The notes below the pieces were generated by a model that was not told the origin of the DNA, did not search any database, and was given only the letters and a program-made list of their open reading frames with translations. A program made the position numbers and the translations under genes. Shown piece by piece: positions 1-8,294 of a DNA stretch of 43,437 bases; position 1 is the stretch's first letter, and each line of letters begins with the position of its first letter. Source of the stretch: an uncultured Lachnospiraceae bacterium (GTDB lineage Bacteria; Bacillota; Clostridia; Lachnospirales; Lachnospiraceae). The DNA is taken from contig CALWBQ010000010.1 in the NCBI GenBank assembly GCA_944376125.1, forward strand, positions 1-43,437, given 5' to 3'.

Positions 1-483
1 TTCCCTGTTCCGCAGGTATCTCTCCCAGGTAGTCCTCGATATGAAGTTGTCTGTATTTAGTTCCATGTCTGGTTTCCATTTGGAATTGGCACCTCCTACT
101 GTTCCGTCCTTCCCGGAGCATCTATAGCTGTTCCGGTACTATGACATCTGCTGACTTCTCATGGCAGGCTTTGCTCCATGGCGGCGAATGTTATATCGTC
201 TTTGCCATGTCCATGAGACCTCCCCGGGTACTCACGCGTTCTTTCCCACTTATACCTGCTCCGTATACTGTTGGCGTTCCGTGCAGTTATTGGACTTTGG
301 TTTGTACTGCAACCTCATCCACGCTTCACAGCCTATCCGGACAACTTTTACAGGCCAGTGGTTTGCTTCCGGCTTCCTTCAGACCCCACCTCGCGATGAC
401 GCCCTTGCCATTAGCTGCACCCTTCCCACTGCCGGGCGGGTCAGGGACTTTCACCCCTTAGAACGTGTGCCCGCCGGGCACAC
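1..483. other. Non-coding block of unknown origin at the window edge
   Basis: No convincing gene is seen here. Two overlapping open frames on the plus strand have no recognisable domain, are rich in Pro, Ser and Leu, and lack good ribosome binding sites, so I treat them as chance frames. The stretch is GC-richer than the methyltransferase gene next to it and contains short GC-rich inverted motifs near its right end (for example around 430-482). It resembles the non-coding end of a dispersed repeat or mobile element seen in Clostridia genomes, but that is only an impression from memory. The left part lies outside the window. Confidence 0.4.
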
Positions 484-527
484 AATAAAACCAAACCACG
501 GATTATTTTCTGTGGTTTGGTTTTATT
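484..527. terminator. Strong bidirectional intrinsic terminator
   Basis: A 16-bp perfect inverted repeat (484-499 with 512-527) extends by a G-U and two further pairs to about 19 bp, with a six-base loop. The stem ends in an A-rich arm on one side and a T-rich arm on the other, so it could stop transcription from both directions. It lies 13 bp past the stop codon of the methyltransferase gene on the minus strand, and also at the right edge of the non-coding block. Confidence 0.85.
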
Positions 528-539
528 ATGAGAAAGAAT

Positions 540-1883
540 TTATGGTTTTCTAAAGAAGATTATTGCGTCCTGTTTTCCATCTTCCTTATCTGTATAATCC
601 GCTCTATGCCTATATGCATATCTCCCCATGCCGTAAGCAGTGCTTCTATATGTGACTTTTTCAACAATATAGCCAATTTCCTCCATACCATGTATCAGCA
701 TCTTGTGAACGGAAAATAGCTGTTTATTTATTGTACAATCACCTATTACTACACAGCAATAGCCGCCAGATCTTAAGCAATTAAATATGATTTGATAAGC
801 TTTCAAATTATGCGCAAAATAGTTATTTACCAAAGAGTCCTTAGTTGCTGGATAGGAGCGAACCTCATCAGCTTTAATCTCTTGATAGGACAATTTCCCG
901 TATATTTCATCAAAGCCAAATGCCCATAAAAACTTAAGTTTATATACAGGAATATAGTCAAAACAATTTAGATAGGGCGGATGAGATACAACCAGCCCCA
1001 ATTCTTTTGTGTAATCCTGCTTAAGTTTTTTGATAAAGCCACATACATCTTCAAGAGAACTGTTATCACAGATTTCAGTTTGAGAAATAATGTCTTTTGA
1101 GGTTACAGCATTCCATGCAGACATTGTTGAGATCATTTCATTTATTTTTTTCTCAAATGCAGAAATAGCATTTCTTTTTCTCTTTTTAGGATTCACATGA
1201 GGTCGAACCTCTGCATCATGTGCTCGAGAAACACGCCTGATGATTGCAAAAAAACCGAGTGCAAAAAAGTCTCTATACCTCCCTTTCTGCATAGAAAGAA
1301 TAAAATACTTAATAATTGATAACTGACGAATTACATCCTCATCAAACCATTTATCGACATCTGGAAACTCAAAATAAATTCGCTTATTAATATCTTCAAT
1401 TCCCTGAAAATCCATCCTACTTAGATCTTCTGCAACTAAAAAGTTCATTTGACCATCCGCCGTGTCTACACTTTCAATTTTCATAAAAAGTGTTGACGTA
1501 ATATCTCTCAGAAGGTCAACATCGTAATTATAAGTTTTAACATTGGCGGCTAAGACGCCAAAAGGGTTTATATCAATACCAGCAGATGCAAATCCTGCAA
1601 TTTTGGCTTCGACCATTGTAGTGCCAGATCCATTATAATTATCAAAAATAAAGTCCTTTTCAGGATCAATGCTGCCACCTTTTGCTAGTGTGTCAATGAT
1701 ATATTTTGCGATTTTAGATGGGAATTTCCCATAATATCTAAAATAATCATGCGTCAAATATGACAGTTCGGAAATAGTTTCGGGCACATCTAAAAAATCA
1801 GTCTTGTATTTATCCGACACTTTATAATTGGCGTCATTAATGTAGTCCTCTATCGTACTATTTTGTATATTTTTCCAATTCAC
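540..1883 (-). CDS. SAM-dependent DNA methyltransferase (N4-cytosine/N6-adenine type), apparently orphan
   Basis: The 447-residue product has the two hallmark motifs of amino-methyltransferases: a motif I of the form DNYNGSGTT at about residues 81-89, followed by GIDINP (the acidic SAM-ribose contact region), and a catalytic motif IV SHPPY at about residues 300-304. Motif I precedes motif IV, with about 200 residues between them that could hold target recognition. The start is taken as the GTG at 1883, because GGAGG sits seven bases upstream; an ATG at 1910 lacks a good site and would leave a leader of only about 8 nt from the predicted promoter. The gene is markedly AT-richer than its neighbours, which suggests recent transfer. 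No restriction endonuclease gene is visible beside it, although the left flank is cut by the window. It could methylate RNA rather than DNA; specificity cannot be read from the sequence. Confidence 0.8.
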   Translation of the reverse strand: MNWKNIQNSTIEDYINDANYKVSDKYKTDFLDVPETISELSYLTHDYFRYYGKFPSKIAKYIIDTLAKGGSIDPEKDFIFDNYNGSGTTMVEAKIAGFASAGIDINPFGVLAANVKTYNYDVDLLRDITSTLFMKIESVDTADGQMNFLVAEDLSRMDFQGIEDINKRIYFEFPDVDKWFDEDVIRQLSIIKYFILSMQKGRYRDFFALGFFAIIRRVSRAHDAEVRPHVNPKKRKRNAISAFEKKINEMISTMSAWNAVTSKDIISQTEICDNSSLEDVCGFIKKLKQDYTKELGLVVSHPPYLNCFDYIPVYKLKFLWAFGFDEIYGKLSYQEIKADEVRSYPATKDSLVNNYFAHNLKAYQIIFNCLRSGGYCCVVIGDCTINKQLFSVHKMLIHGMEEIGYIVEKVTYRSTAYGMGRYAYRHRADYTDKEDGKQDAIIFFRKP

Positions 1884-1924
1884 CTTTTTGCCTCCATAAT
1901 GAATGCTCATGATTTCTCTTGATT

Positions 1925-1953
1925 ATTATAGCTGTGAATTAAACCAGAAACAA
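1925..1953 (-). promoter_or_regulatory. Predicted sigma-A promoter of the methyltransferase gene
   Basis: On the minus strand a TTGTTT -35 box (1948-1953) and a perfect TATAAT -10 box (1925-1930) are separated by 17 bp. Transcription would begin near 1918, about 35 nt upstream of the GTG start at 1883. Confidence 0.65.
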
Positions 1954-1961
1954 CCTTAATC

Positions 1962-2276
1962 TTACCTTGTATGATTTATTTTCCTGCTTGACCCAAACAA
2001 ACTCCACAAGTCATTTCTTTCTATAACGGTTTCGTATTTTTGAAGTTTATTCCACAGAAGTTCATTTTGCTGCTCTAAACCTGCAGTCCTGAGCTGGCCC
2101 CGAACTGACTTATACTCCGCCAGCTCTGCGGTCAGTGCAGCGGCCTTCACTTTCAGCTCGTTTACCATCTTCAATGCTGTATCCAGTGCCTTTTGCAGTT
2201 TGGATTCCTTGCGCTTCTGGACATAGAACTTCTTTGCCGCAGCTGCCAGATTTTCATATTCAGAACGGTCCAGCAT
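1962..2276 (-). pseudogene. C-terminal remnant of a Mob/Pre-like plasmid mobilization protein
   Basis: The 104-residue frame is almost entirely charged helix with coiled-coil character (repeated Lys, Glu, Leu and Ala over residues 5-85) and ends near NDLWSLFGSSRK. This resembles the C-terminal tail of MobV/Pre-type relaxases from Firmicute mobilizable elements, which carry a long coiled coil after the catalytic domain. No relaxase motif (the His-rich metal site) is present, so the catalytic part is missing. It lies directly downstream, on the same strand, of the broken DUF3987 gene, which supports decay of one inserted element. The family call is from memory of such tails and is only moderately secure. 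Confidence 0.5.
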
Positions 2277-2355
2277 GACTTTAGAGGAAAACAGAACTTC
2301 ATGGGGTTCTATTGCTCCACTTCCTGAACGGCGACCTGTTGCTTTTGACTTTTGT

Positions 2356-3085
2356 CTATCTTCTTTTCCAGAGAAGCTGCCTGCTGCTCACCTGCATATG
2401 GGTACGAAAGACTCGGCTGCCGATTCTGGACAGCGGAGATACATACAGGAAGCTGGCAATCAAGCCCCGTCCGGTCATAGTGGTATTGGACATGATTTCA
2501 TCCAGCACACTGGGTTGAATAGAGAGGATAGCTGACAGTGCCGGGTGCATGATGCACTCTGCTTCGCGGGTCATTCGATCCACATAAATGGCATCCCCAC
2601 AATGGCCTTTCAGCCCGGACATCAATGTTGAATTTGTTGGAATATCGACCTGCCATGATGTCAAAGATGCCGCCCTCGGTGGAGAGCACCGAGAATACCC
2701 CATCGTTAGCTGCCATTAAGCTGGTCAGAGCTTCACTGGAACAATCGTTCGCAAAAGAGCAAATCGGCTTTAGTTCTGGAGTTTCTTCCAGCTGTTCCTG
2801 GAGCGGCCATAATTCCAGCTTCATTTCCCGGCTTTCCTTGCGCTCCAGCTTCTTTTGTAGGCTGGGAATTTGCCGCCCCAGAGATTCCCTCTGCAAATGG
2901 TTTCCCCGCATTTCCAAGCTGTGCGCCCTGTTATATTCCTGCTCATATTCATAAAAGAATGAAGCAGGGGATACGCTCCTTGCGGAACGATCTCCTGCTT
3001 CATAAGGCTCTTGTTTTCGCTTGCGATTTTTGTTCCTTGCTTGCTCCTTGCGGAGTAAAACGGAACACTTCTGAGGAACTCTCAC
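2356..3085 (-). pseudogene. Frameshifted remnant of a DUF3987-family gene
   Basis: Two overlapping minus-strand frames together read as one DUF3987 protein, a family common on phages and integrative elements of gut Firmicutes. The upstream frame (3085 to about 2620) has an EYEQEYNRAH helix followed by the conserved stretch around SSEALTSLMAANDG and EGGIFDIMAGRYSN. The downstream frame (about 2620 to 2356) continues with GLKGHCGDAIYVDR, HPALSAILSIQPSVLDEIM and TTMTGRGLIASFLY. One extra base near 2620, in the codons between NIDV and LKGHCGD, explains the switch. The N-terminal part and the region after IGSRVFR are missing, so the gene is truncated at both ends as well as frameshifted. The biochemical role of the family is unknown to me; it often lies near helicase-like or primase-like genes. 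Confidence 0.75.
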
Positions 3086-3149
3086 AACTCCAAAACCATC
3101 CGATTTTCTGCAAAACAGCGTCCAAAGACGTACTGAGAAGCAGTAGAAA

Positions 3150-3542
3150 TTATCTCTTGGAGAACTGCGGAGCGCGACGGGCAGCTTTGAGGCCGTACTT
3201 CTTTCTCTCTTTCATTCTCGGGTCTCTGGTCAGGTAGCCTGCTTTCTTTAATACAGGTCTGTAGTCAGCATCTGCGTGAAGCAGTGCTCTGGAAATGCCG
3301 TGACGGATAGCGCCTGCCTGTCCGGAGAAGCCGCCGCCATGAACGTTTACCTGAACATCAAATTTATCAGTGGTCTCTGTAGCAACCAGGGGCTGACGAA
3401 CGATCAGCTTCAAGGTCTCCAGACCTAAATACTCATCAATATCTCTCTTGTTGATGGTGATTTTACCGGTACCCGGTACTAAATATACTCTGGCGATGGA
3501 TTTTTTTCTTCTGCCAGTTCCGTAGAATTTTGCGTTAGCCAT
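3150..3542 (-). CDS. rpsI: 30S ribosomal protein S9
   Basis: The 130-residue protein has the S9 hallmarks: an N-terminal [13 protein letters not shown], a central [19 protein letters not shown], and the basic C-terminal tail ending in QFSKR, which reaches toward the P-site tRNA in the 30S subunit. AAGGAGG lies upstream of the ATG. It follows rplM by 27 bp, forming the usual rplM-rpsI pair. No terminator is seen after the stop; remnants of a mobile element begin within 70 bp, so the native downstream region has probably been replaced. Confidence 0.98.
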   Translation of the reverse strand: MANAKFYGTGRRKKSIARVYLVPGTGKITINKRDIDEYLGLETLKLIVRQPLVATETTDKFDVQVNVHGGGFSGQAGAIRHGISRALLHADADYRPVLKKAGYLTRDPRMKERKKYGLKAARRAPQFSKR

Positions 3543-3569
3543 TACAATTTCCTCCTTCCAAATCTTCTA

Positions 3570-3998
3570 TTAAAATGTTAAGACTTCTGGTTTCTGAGCT
3601 GCCTGCTCGTGATCCGGGCCTGCATACACATGAAGTTTGTCCATCATGCTTCTTCCCAGAGGTCCCTTTGGAAGCATACCCTTAACTGCTAACTCAACAA
3701 CCTTCTCCGGCTTCTTTGCCATCATCTCACGCAGGGTGGTTTCCTTCATGCCGCCTACGTAATCGGAGTGGTTGTAATAAATCTTCTGGTCTAATTTTCT
3801 TCCGGTAACTTTTACCTTCTCTGCATTTACAACGATCACATAATCGCCGCAATCCATATGGGGGGTAAAGATCGGTTTATTTTTGCCTCTTAATACCTTC
3901 GCTATTTCAGAAGATAAACGGCCTAAAGTACACCCGGTAGCATCAACTACGTACCATTTTCTTTCAATTGTTGCTGGACTAGCCATAAAACTCTTCAT
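3570..3998 (-). CDS. rplM: 50S ribosomal protein L13
   Basis: The 142-residue protein matches L13 over its full length, with [20 protein letters not shown] near the N-terminus, the YNHSDYVGG loop, and the MLPKGPLGR motif near residues 108-118. L13 is an early assembly protein of the 50S subunit. AGGAGG stands seven bases before the ATG at 3998. The gene has its own consensus promoter and a leader of about 100 nt, so it can be expressed apart from the upstream truA-ecf genes. Confidence 0.98.
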   Translation of the reverse strand: MKSFMASPATIERKWYVVDATGCTLGRLSSEIAKVLRGKNKPIFTPHMDCGDYVIVVNAEKVKVTGRKLDQKIYYNHSDYVGGMKETTLREMMAKKPEKVVELAVKGMLPKGPLGRSMMDKLHVYAGPDHEQAAQKPEVLTF

Positions 3999-4096
3999 CG
4001 GTTGACCTCCTGTAAAATTCCCTCAAATCTCTGAAACATTTATCGTAAAATGTCCGTTCCGGGGCTTTGGCCGGGCATTTACTCGCAACGTCACAG
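3999..4096 (-). promoter_or_regulatory. Candidate L13 leader (5' UTR of rplM-rpsI)
   Basis: The leader from the predicted start near 4096 to the rplM start codon is about 97 nt. It contains complementary GC-rich segments around 4050-4075 (CCGG and GGCC blocks) that could fold into a stem. In Bacillus a structured L13 leader is known upstream of rplM-rpsI and is thought to mediate feedback by the ribosomal protein. Assignment here rests on position and the GC-rich pairing, not on a model match. Confidence 0.4.
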
Positions 4097-4102
4097 TTAA
4101 AT

Positions 4103-4131
4103 ATTATATAATAACTGGCTGGCTATGTCAA
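4103..4131 (-). promoter_or_regulatory. Full-consensus sigma-A promoter for rplM-rpsI
   Basis: On the minus strand TTGACA (4126-4131) and TATAAT (4103-4108) are separated by exactly 17 bp. It overlaps the last codons of the upstream truA fusion gene, so the gene end and promoter share sequence. Confidence 0.9.
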
Positions 4132-5627
4132 CCTGTTTTCTCGTCTTTTGCCAGATAAAACCAAGGTTTTTCGCCTTTTTTGGCGAATCCGGCTCTCTCA
4201 TACAGTGTCAGAGCCGCCAGATTTGTGTTTGCCGCTATAAGTTCCAGTTTTTCAAAGCCTTTTTCCCTGGCTTGGTTTTCCAGAAGCCTCAGCAAAGCGC
4301 TCCCAATCCCCTGTCCACGAAAATCCTTTTGGATTCCAATCATATCTATATAGAGAGTCTTGGTTTCCGGCAGCTCTGCAGTCACAGCAAAGCCGCAGCG
4401 TTTTCTTTTCACAGAGACCCAGAAAAACCGGCTGCCCTTTCCGCGCTCCGCTTCCATCATCTCCCGGTCGTAGGTCGCTGAGCCTGATACAGAATCAAAA
4501 ATTTCATTATAGAGCTCCAGCCACTGATCCTCATCCTTTTTTCTTAACGCGGTCAGCTTTACGGCATGAAAATCTTCTGTACATTCCTGAGAAGAACGCT
4601 TCGGCCCCAGTGTCTTCTCCATGCAGTAACAGAAAAAGCCCTTCTCCAGGGTATAGTAGCCGTATCTTTGACCGGCAGCCATCCCCAGCTCTTCAGCAGC
4701 TCTCACATAGATCTCCCTGGCTCCGTCTCTGCGGCACTGGTGAATGAGTCTTGCAGCCAAGCGCTCAAAGTCCTCTCTCCGGCAGCGGTAAATCACAATG
4801 TATGCTTTCCCCTTGGGTGCAATTTCTCGTTGAATCACCTGGTAACTCCAGTCCTCATTTTCTATGACACTCTCCGGCGCAAGCTCCTCTTCATATTTCA
4901 TGCCCACTAAGGTCAGCCCTTTGGCTGGAGCCGTATCTCCTGCCATCTGACGGTCCCGTGCATCCAGGATCTCTTTTATATATTGGGGTGGATATGCCCC
5001 CATTCCAATCCTCATAAGCGTGCCGGCAATAATCCTTACCATATTATAGAGAAAACCATTCCCGCTGATGCGGATATGGATCACATCCTCCTCGTCCTTC
5101 TCTACCGTCAGACTGTAGATTCTGCGAACCGTGTCTTCCAGCGGATTTCTCACGGTACAAAAACTCTTAAAATCGTGTTCTCCAACCAGGTACGCCGCTG
5201 CCGCCTGCATGTTTTCCACATCTAGATTGAAATAGCAAAAATGAGTGTACAGACGCCCCACCGGCATATCCGTCTTTCGGTTCAAGATCCTATATTCGTA
5301 GGTCTTAGTACAATTTTGTTTGCGTGGATGCCAATCAGGGCTAACCTCCTCGGAGCTCTGAACCCTTACATCCTCCGGCAGTCTCTGGTTCACTGCAAAA
5401 CAAATCTTCTCTGCCGGAATGCGGCTCTCTGTGTCAAACACCGCTACATTTCCTCTGGAATGGACGCCCGAGTCTGTTCTGCTGGCTCCGATCACTTCTA
5501 TCGGCTCTTTCAGGAGCTCCGACAAGGCTTTGTTGAGAACCTCCTCGATAGTAATGCCGTTAGGCTGAAGCTGCCAGCCGCAGTAGCAGGTTCCATCGTA
5601 GGCTACCACAAGTTTGATCCGTCTCAT
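4128..5627 (-). CDS. truA: tRNA pseudouridine synthase A fused to a C-terminal GNAT acetyltransferase
   Basis: The 499-residue protein is about twice the usual TruA length (about 245). Residues 1-250 are a complete TruA, which converts uridines 38-40 of the tRNA anticodon stem to pseudouridine: the catalytic aspartate is D52 in the SRTDSGVHSRGN motif, and the C-terminal half has GNGFLYNMVRIIAG. Residues about 260-365 are a divergent alpha/beta region, and residues about 375-499 are a GNAT N-acetyltransferase domain with the acetyl-CoA loop R437-GQGIG-442 and the TLYERAGF motif. The reading frame is continuous and no stop, frameshift or internal ribosome site is obvious at the junction. The start overlaps the ecfT stop by four bases (ATGA), so translation is probably coupled. 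Whether the acetyltransferase acts on tRNA, protein or a small molecule is unknown. Confidence 0.9.
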   Translation of the reverse strand: MRRIKLVVAYDGTCYCGWQLQPNGITIEEVLNKALSELLKEPIEVIGASRTDSGVHSRGNVAVFDTESRIPAEKICFAVNQRLPEDVRVQSSEEVSPDWHPRKQNCTKTYEYRILNRKTDMPVGRLYTHFCYFNLDVENMQAAAAYLVGEHDFKSFCTVRNPLEDTVRRIYSLTVEKDEEDVIHIRISGNGFLYNMVRIIAGTLMRIGMGAYPPQYIKEILDARDRQMAGDTAPAKGLTLVGMKYEEELAPESVIENEDWSYQVIQREIAPKGKAYIVIYRCRREDFERLAARLIHQCRRDGAREIYVRAAEELGMAAGQRYGYYTLEKGFFCYCMEKTLGPKRSSQECTEDFHAVKLTALRKKDEDQWLELYNEIFDSVSGSATYDREMMEAERGKGSRFFWVSVKRKRCGFAVTAELPETKTLYIDMIGIQKDFRGQGIGSALLRLLENQAREKGFEKLELIAANTNLAALTLYERAGFAKKGEKPWFYLAKDEKTG

Positions 5628-6424
5628 AACATGACCCTCATAGCGATGATGATGCCGATGTACAGGAAAAAGAGCAGGTAAGAGATGCGGTCCCGGGATT
5701 TATATTTCAGCGGCTTCATTTTAGTCCTTCCCTCTCCGCCCCGGTAACACCGCGCTTCCATGGCCATAGCCAGATCTGTAGCCCTGCGGAATGCTGATAT
5801 AAACAGCGGTACCAGCAGGGGAACCATAGCTTTGGCTTTCTGAATCAGATTGCCGCTCTCAAAGTCGGCACCTCTGGCCATCTGTGCCTTCATAATCTTA
5901 TCCGTCTCTTCAATTAAAATCGGAATAAAGCGGAGAGCGATGGACATCATCATAGATACCTCATGGATCGGCAGGCCAAAGCGCTTTAAAAATCCAAGTC
6001 CTTTTTCCAGACCATCTGTCAGCTCATTTGGCGTTGTCGTCAGCGTCATCAGCGATGAGCCCAGCACCAGGTAGATCAGCCGGACTGCCATAAATGCCGC
6101 TGTATAAAGCCCTTCCTTTGTAATTCTCAGAAATCCCAGCTTAACCAGTGTCTCTCCGTCCGTCAAAAAAAGATTAAAGCTGACGCTGATCAGCAGCAAG
6201 ATCACAATCGCCTTCAGGCCCCTGACCATAAAGGAAAAAGGGACCTTGCTGATGCGGATCGCTGCCGCCAGCACAGCAGTGGCCAGCACATAGGCCCAAA
6301 TGCTGTCAGCCAGAAAAAGGCTGATCAAAAAAATCATCGTGCCAAACAGTTTGGTCCTGGGATCCAGCCGGTGGATCACAGAATCAGCCGGATAGTATTG
6401 TCCAATGGTAATGTCTCGAATCAT
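5624..6424 (-). CDS. ecfT: ECF transporter transmembrane subunit EcfT
   Basis: The 266-residue membrane protein belongs to the CbiQ/EcfT family. Several hydrophobic helices are seen at about residues 26-58, 68-88, 106-130 and 198-212, and the last helix near 240-264. The cytoplasmic coupling motifs that bind the two ATPases are visible as MARGADF (ARG at 183-185) and MEARCYRGG (about 222-230). EcfT joins a substrate-binding S component to the ATPase pair for uptake of vitamins or other micronutrients. No S component is encoded nearby, which fits a shared group II ECF module serving several S proteins encoded elsewhere. It overlaps both ecfA2 upstream and truA downstream by four bases. Confidence 0.95.
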   Translation of the reverse strand: MIRDITIGQYYPADSVIHRLDPRTKLFGTMIFLISLFLADSIWAYVLATAVLAAAIRISKVPFSFMVRGLKAIVILLLISVSFNLFLTDGETLVKLGFLRITKEGLYTAAFMAVRLIYLVLGSSLMTLTTTPNELTDGLEKGLGFLKRFGLPIHEVSMMMSIALRFIPILIEETDKIMKAQMARGADFESGNLIQKAKAMVPLLVPLFISAFRRATDLAMAMEARCYRGGEGRTKMKPLKYKSRDRISYLLFFLYIGIIIAMRVML

Positions 6425-7281
6425 GTCTTCTCCTTGCCGGAAAGCAGAGCCAGGATCGCCTCTTTTGCCTCGGCTATTGTTGTGATATTGTCGTCAATAT
6501 CAATCCCCCGGCTCCTTAAATCCTGCACAATATAAGTAATCTGGGGGGCCGCCAGCCCCACCTGTTCCAGTTCTTTATAATGCTTAAATACCTCTTTCGG
6601 CGGCCCGTCAAACAGTTTCTCACCATGGTTCATAACCAGCAGCCTGTCAGCATACTTAGCCACATCCTCCATGCTGTGGGATACCAATATGATTGTCATT
6701 CCTCTCTCCCGGTGGAGACGGTCGATCTGATCCAGTATTTCGTCCCTTCCTCTGGGATCGAGGCCGGCTGTCGGTTCGTCCAAAATCAGCACCTGGGGTT
6801 CCATTGCAAGAACGCCTGCTATCGCAACCCGCCGTTTCTGGCCGCCTGACAGTTCAAACGGCGACTGGCTGTAGTAGCTCTCATCAAGCCCTACCAGAGA
6901 CAGCGCTTCCCTTGCCCGACGCTCGATTTCTTCTTTCGGAAGGCCCTGGTTTTTGGGGCCGAAACAGACATCTGAAAAAACATCCACCTCGAAAAGCTGA
7001 TGCTCCGGGTACTGAAAAACCAGCCCCACTTTGCTACGGAGAGCTTTCATATTATAACCTGGACTGTATATATTTTCTCCGTTCACATAGATCTCTCCGC
7101 TGGTCGCCTTTAAAAGCCCATTTAAATGCTGAATCAGGGTAGATTTTCCGGATCCAGTGTGACCGATCAATCCTATGAATTCCCCGTCCTGAATCTCAAA
7201 ATTAACATCTTTCAGGGCGTACTGCTCAAAAGCGGTTCCCTGGCCGTATATATAATTCAGATTTACTGCTTTAATTCCCAT
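6421..7281 (-). CDS. ecfA2: ECF transporter ATP-binding subunit EcfA2
   Basis: An ABC ATPase of the CbiO/EcfA type, 286 residues from the chosen start. It shows Walker [10 protein letters not shown], the Q-loop [10 protein letters not shown], the signature [13 protein letters not shown], Walker [14 protein letters not shown] and the switch histidine in LVSHSM. The ATG at 7281 is preferred over an in-frame start 30 bases upstream, because GGAG stands just before it and the N-terminus [13 protein letters not shown] matches the family. It overlaps the end of ecfA1 by 11 bp. With EcfA1 it forms the heterodimeric motor that powers EcfT. Confidence 0.94.
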   Translation of the reverse strand: MGIKAVNLNYIYGQGTAFEQYALKDVNFEIQDGEFIGLIGHTGSGKSTLIQHLNGLLKATSGEIYVNGENIYSPGYNMKALRSKVGLVFQYPEHQLFEVDVFSDVCFGPKNQGLPKEEIERRAREALSLVGLDESYYSQSPFELSGGQKRRVAIAGVLAMEPQVLILDEPTAGLDPRGRDEILDQIDRLHRERGMTIILVSHSMEDVAKYADRLLVMNHGEKLFDGPPKEVFKHYKELEQVGLAAPQITYIVQDLRSRGIDIDDNITTIAEAKEAILALLSGKEKT

Positions 7282-8158
7282 CTTGTCTCCATTCCAGCCG
7301 TTTCTTCTCAAACACGTTCATCAGGGCATCGATCAATTCCTCCCGCGTCAGAACCCCGTCTGGGAGAGGAACGCCCGCCTGTTTCAGTTCATAAGCCAAT
7401 TCTGTCACCTGAGGAACATCCAGACGGTACTGCTTCAGCTCCTCCACCCTGGAAAAGATTTCCCTCGGCGTCCCATCCATCACGACCTTGCCCTCATCCA
7501 TTACAATCACCCGGTCTGCGTGGATCACCTCTTCCATATAGTGGGTGATCAGGACCACTGTCACCCCCTCTTTCTGGTTCAGCTCCCGCACAGTCCGAAT
7601 CACCTCCCGGCGCCCATTGGGATCCAGCATAGCTGTGGGCTCGTCCAAAACAATACACTGAGGGCGCATCGCCATCACACCGGCGATGGCGACTCTCTGC
7701 TTCTGGCCGCCTGACAGCTTATTAGGGGATTGTTTCCGGTAAGCCGTCATTCCCACTGCTTTCAGGCTCTCGTCCACCCGCTTCCAGATCTCATCTGTAG
7801 GAACACCGATATTTTCCGGTCCGAATCCCACATCCTCCTCCACGATATTCCCTATGATCTGGTTGTCAGGGTTTTGGAATACCATTCCGGTCTTTTTTCG
7901 GATCTCCCAGATCAGGCTATCATCCTGAGTATTCATATCGGAAATCCACACCGTTCCTTCTGTCGGAAGCAGCAAGCCATTGAGCTGCTTGGCGAAAGTA
8001 GACTTCCCTGAACCATTGTGCCCCAGGATCGCCACAAAGTCACCCTTTTTAATATCCAGGCTTAAATGGTCGATAGCTCGGTTGACTTCCTCTACATTGT
8101 CTTCTTCATCCCGCTTTATATAATCAAAAATCAGATTTGCCGCTTTTATTATGCCCAT
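7271..8158 (-). CDS. ecfA1: ECF transporter ATP-binding subunit EcfA1
   Basis: The partner ATPase, 295 residues from the start at 8158. Walker [11 protein letters not shown]-loop [11 protein letters not shown], signature [13 protein letters not shown], Walker [14 protein letters not shown] and the switch histidine in ITHYM are all present. The start is placed at 8158 because AAAGGA precedes it by five bases and [13 protein letters not shown] fits the family N-terminus; an upstream in-frame start at 8206 would lie in the leader. First gene of the ecfA1-ecfA2-ecfT-truA operon, whose parts overlap or nearly overlap. Confidence 0.94.
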   Translation of the reverse strand: MGIIKAANLIFDYIKRDEEDNVEEVNRAIDHLSLDIKKGDFVAILGHNGSGKSTFAKQLNGLLLPTEGTVWISDMNTQDDSLIWEIRKKTGMVFQNPDNQIIGNIVEEDVGFGPENIGVPTDEIWKRVDESLKAVGMTAYRKQSPNKLSGGQKQRVAIAGVMAMRPQCIVLDEPTAMLDPNGRREVIRTVRELNQKEGVTVVLITHYMEEVIHADRVIVMDEGKVVMDGTPREIFSRVEELKQYRLDVPQVTELAYELKQAGVPLPDGVLTREELIDALMNVFEKKRLEWRQDGN

Positions 8159-8211
8159 GGTGTTCCTTTCTCTCTGCAGGATCCTTTCATCCGCCCTTTG
8201 TATCACCCATA

Positions 8212-8240
8212 ATATTATTAAAAAATTCTCCTCCCGTCAA
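8212..8240 (-). promoter_or_regulatory. Predicted promoter of the ecfA1-ecfA2-ecfT-truA operon
   Basis: On the minus strand TTGACG (8235-8240) and TAATAT (8212-8217) are separated by 17 bp, about 50 bp upstream of the ecfA1 start. It lies just beyond the terminator of the upstream secreted protein gene, so the ECF genes appear transcriptionally separated from rplQ. Confidence 0.7.
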
Positions 8241-8255
8241 GCAGTAACGTCAAAA

Positions 8256-8284
8256 GGCACTGACTCTCCAAAAGAATCAGTGCC
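8256..8284 (-). terminator. Intrinsic terminator after the secreted repeat protein gene
   Basis: GGCACTGA (8256-8263) pairs with TCAGTGCC (8277-8284), extended by three pairs beyond one mismatch, with a five-base loop. On the minus strand four T residues follow. It begins about 10 bp after the stop codon of the gene at 8295-9335. Confidence 0.75.
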
Positions 8285-8294
8285 CTCTTTCTTG

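Noticed and set aside
141..553. Two overlapping plus-strand frames of 106 and 130 codons
   Set aside because: No family motif, Pro/Ser/Leu-rich composition, no good ribosome site, and they overlap each other; better seen as non-coding.
540..1910. A complete restriction-modification system
   Set aside because: Only the methyltransferase is visible; no nuclease gene lies on its right, and the left side is cut by the window.
2275..2954. Plus-strand frames of 60-109 codons across the DUF3987 remnant
   Set aside because: They are the antisense of the minus-strand DUF3987 and Mob-like remnants, which have recognisable conserved motifs.
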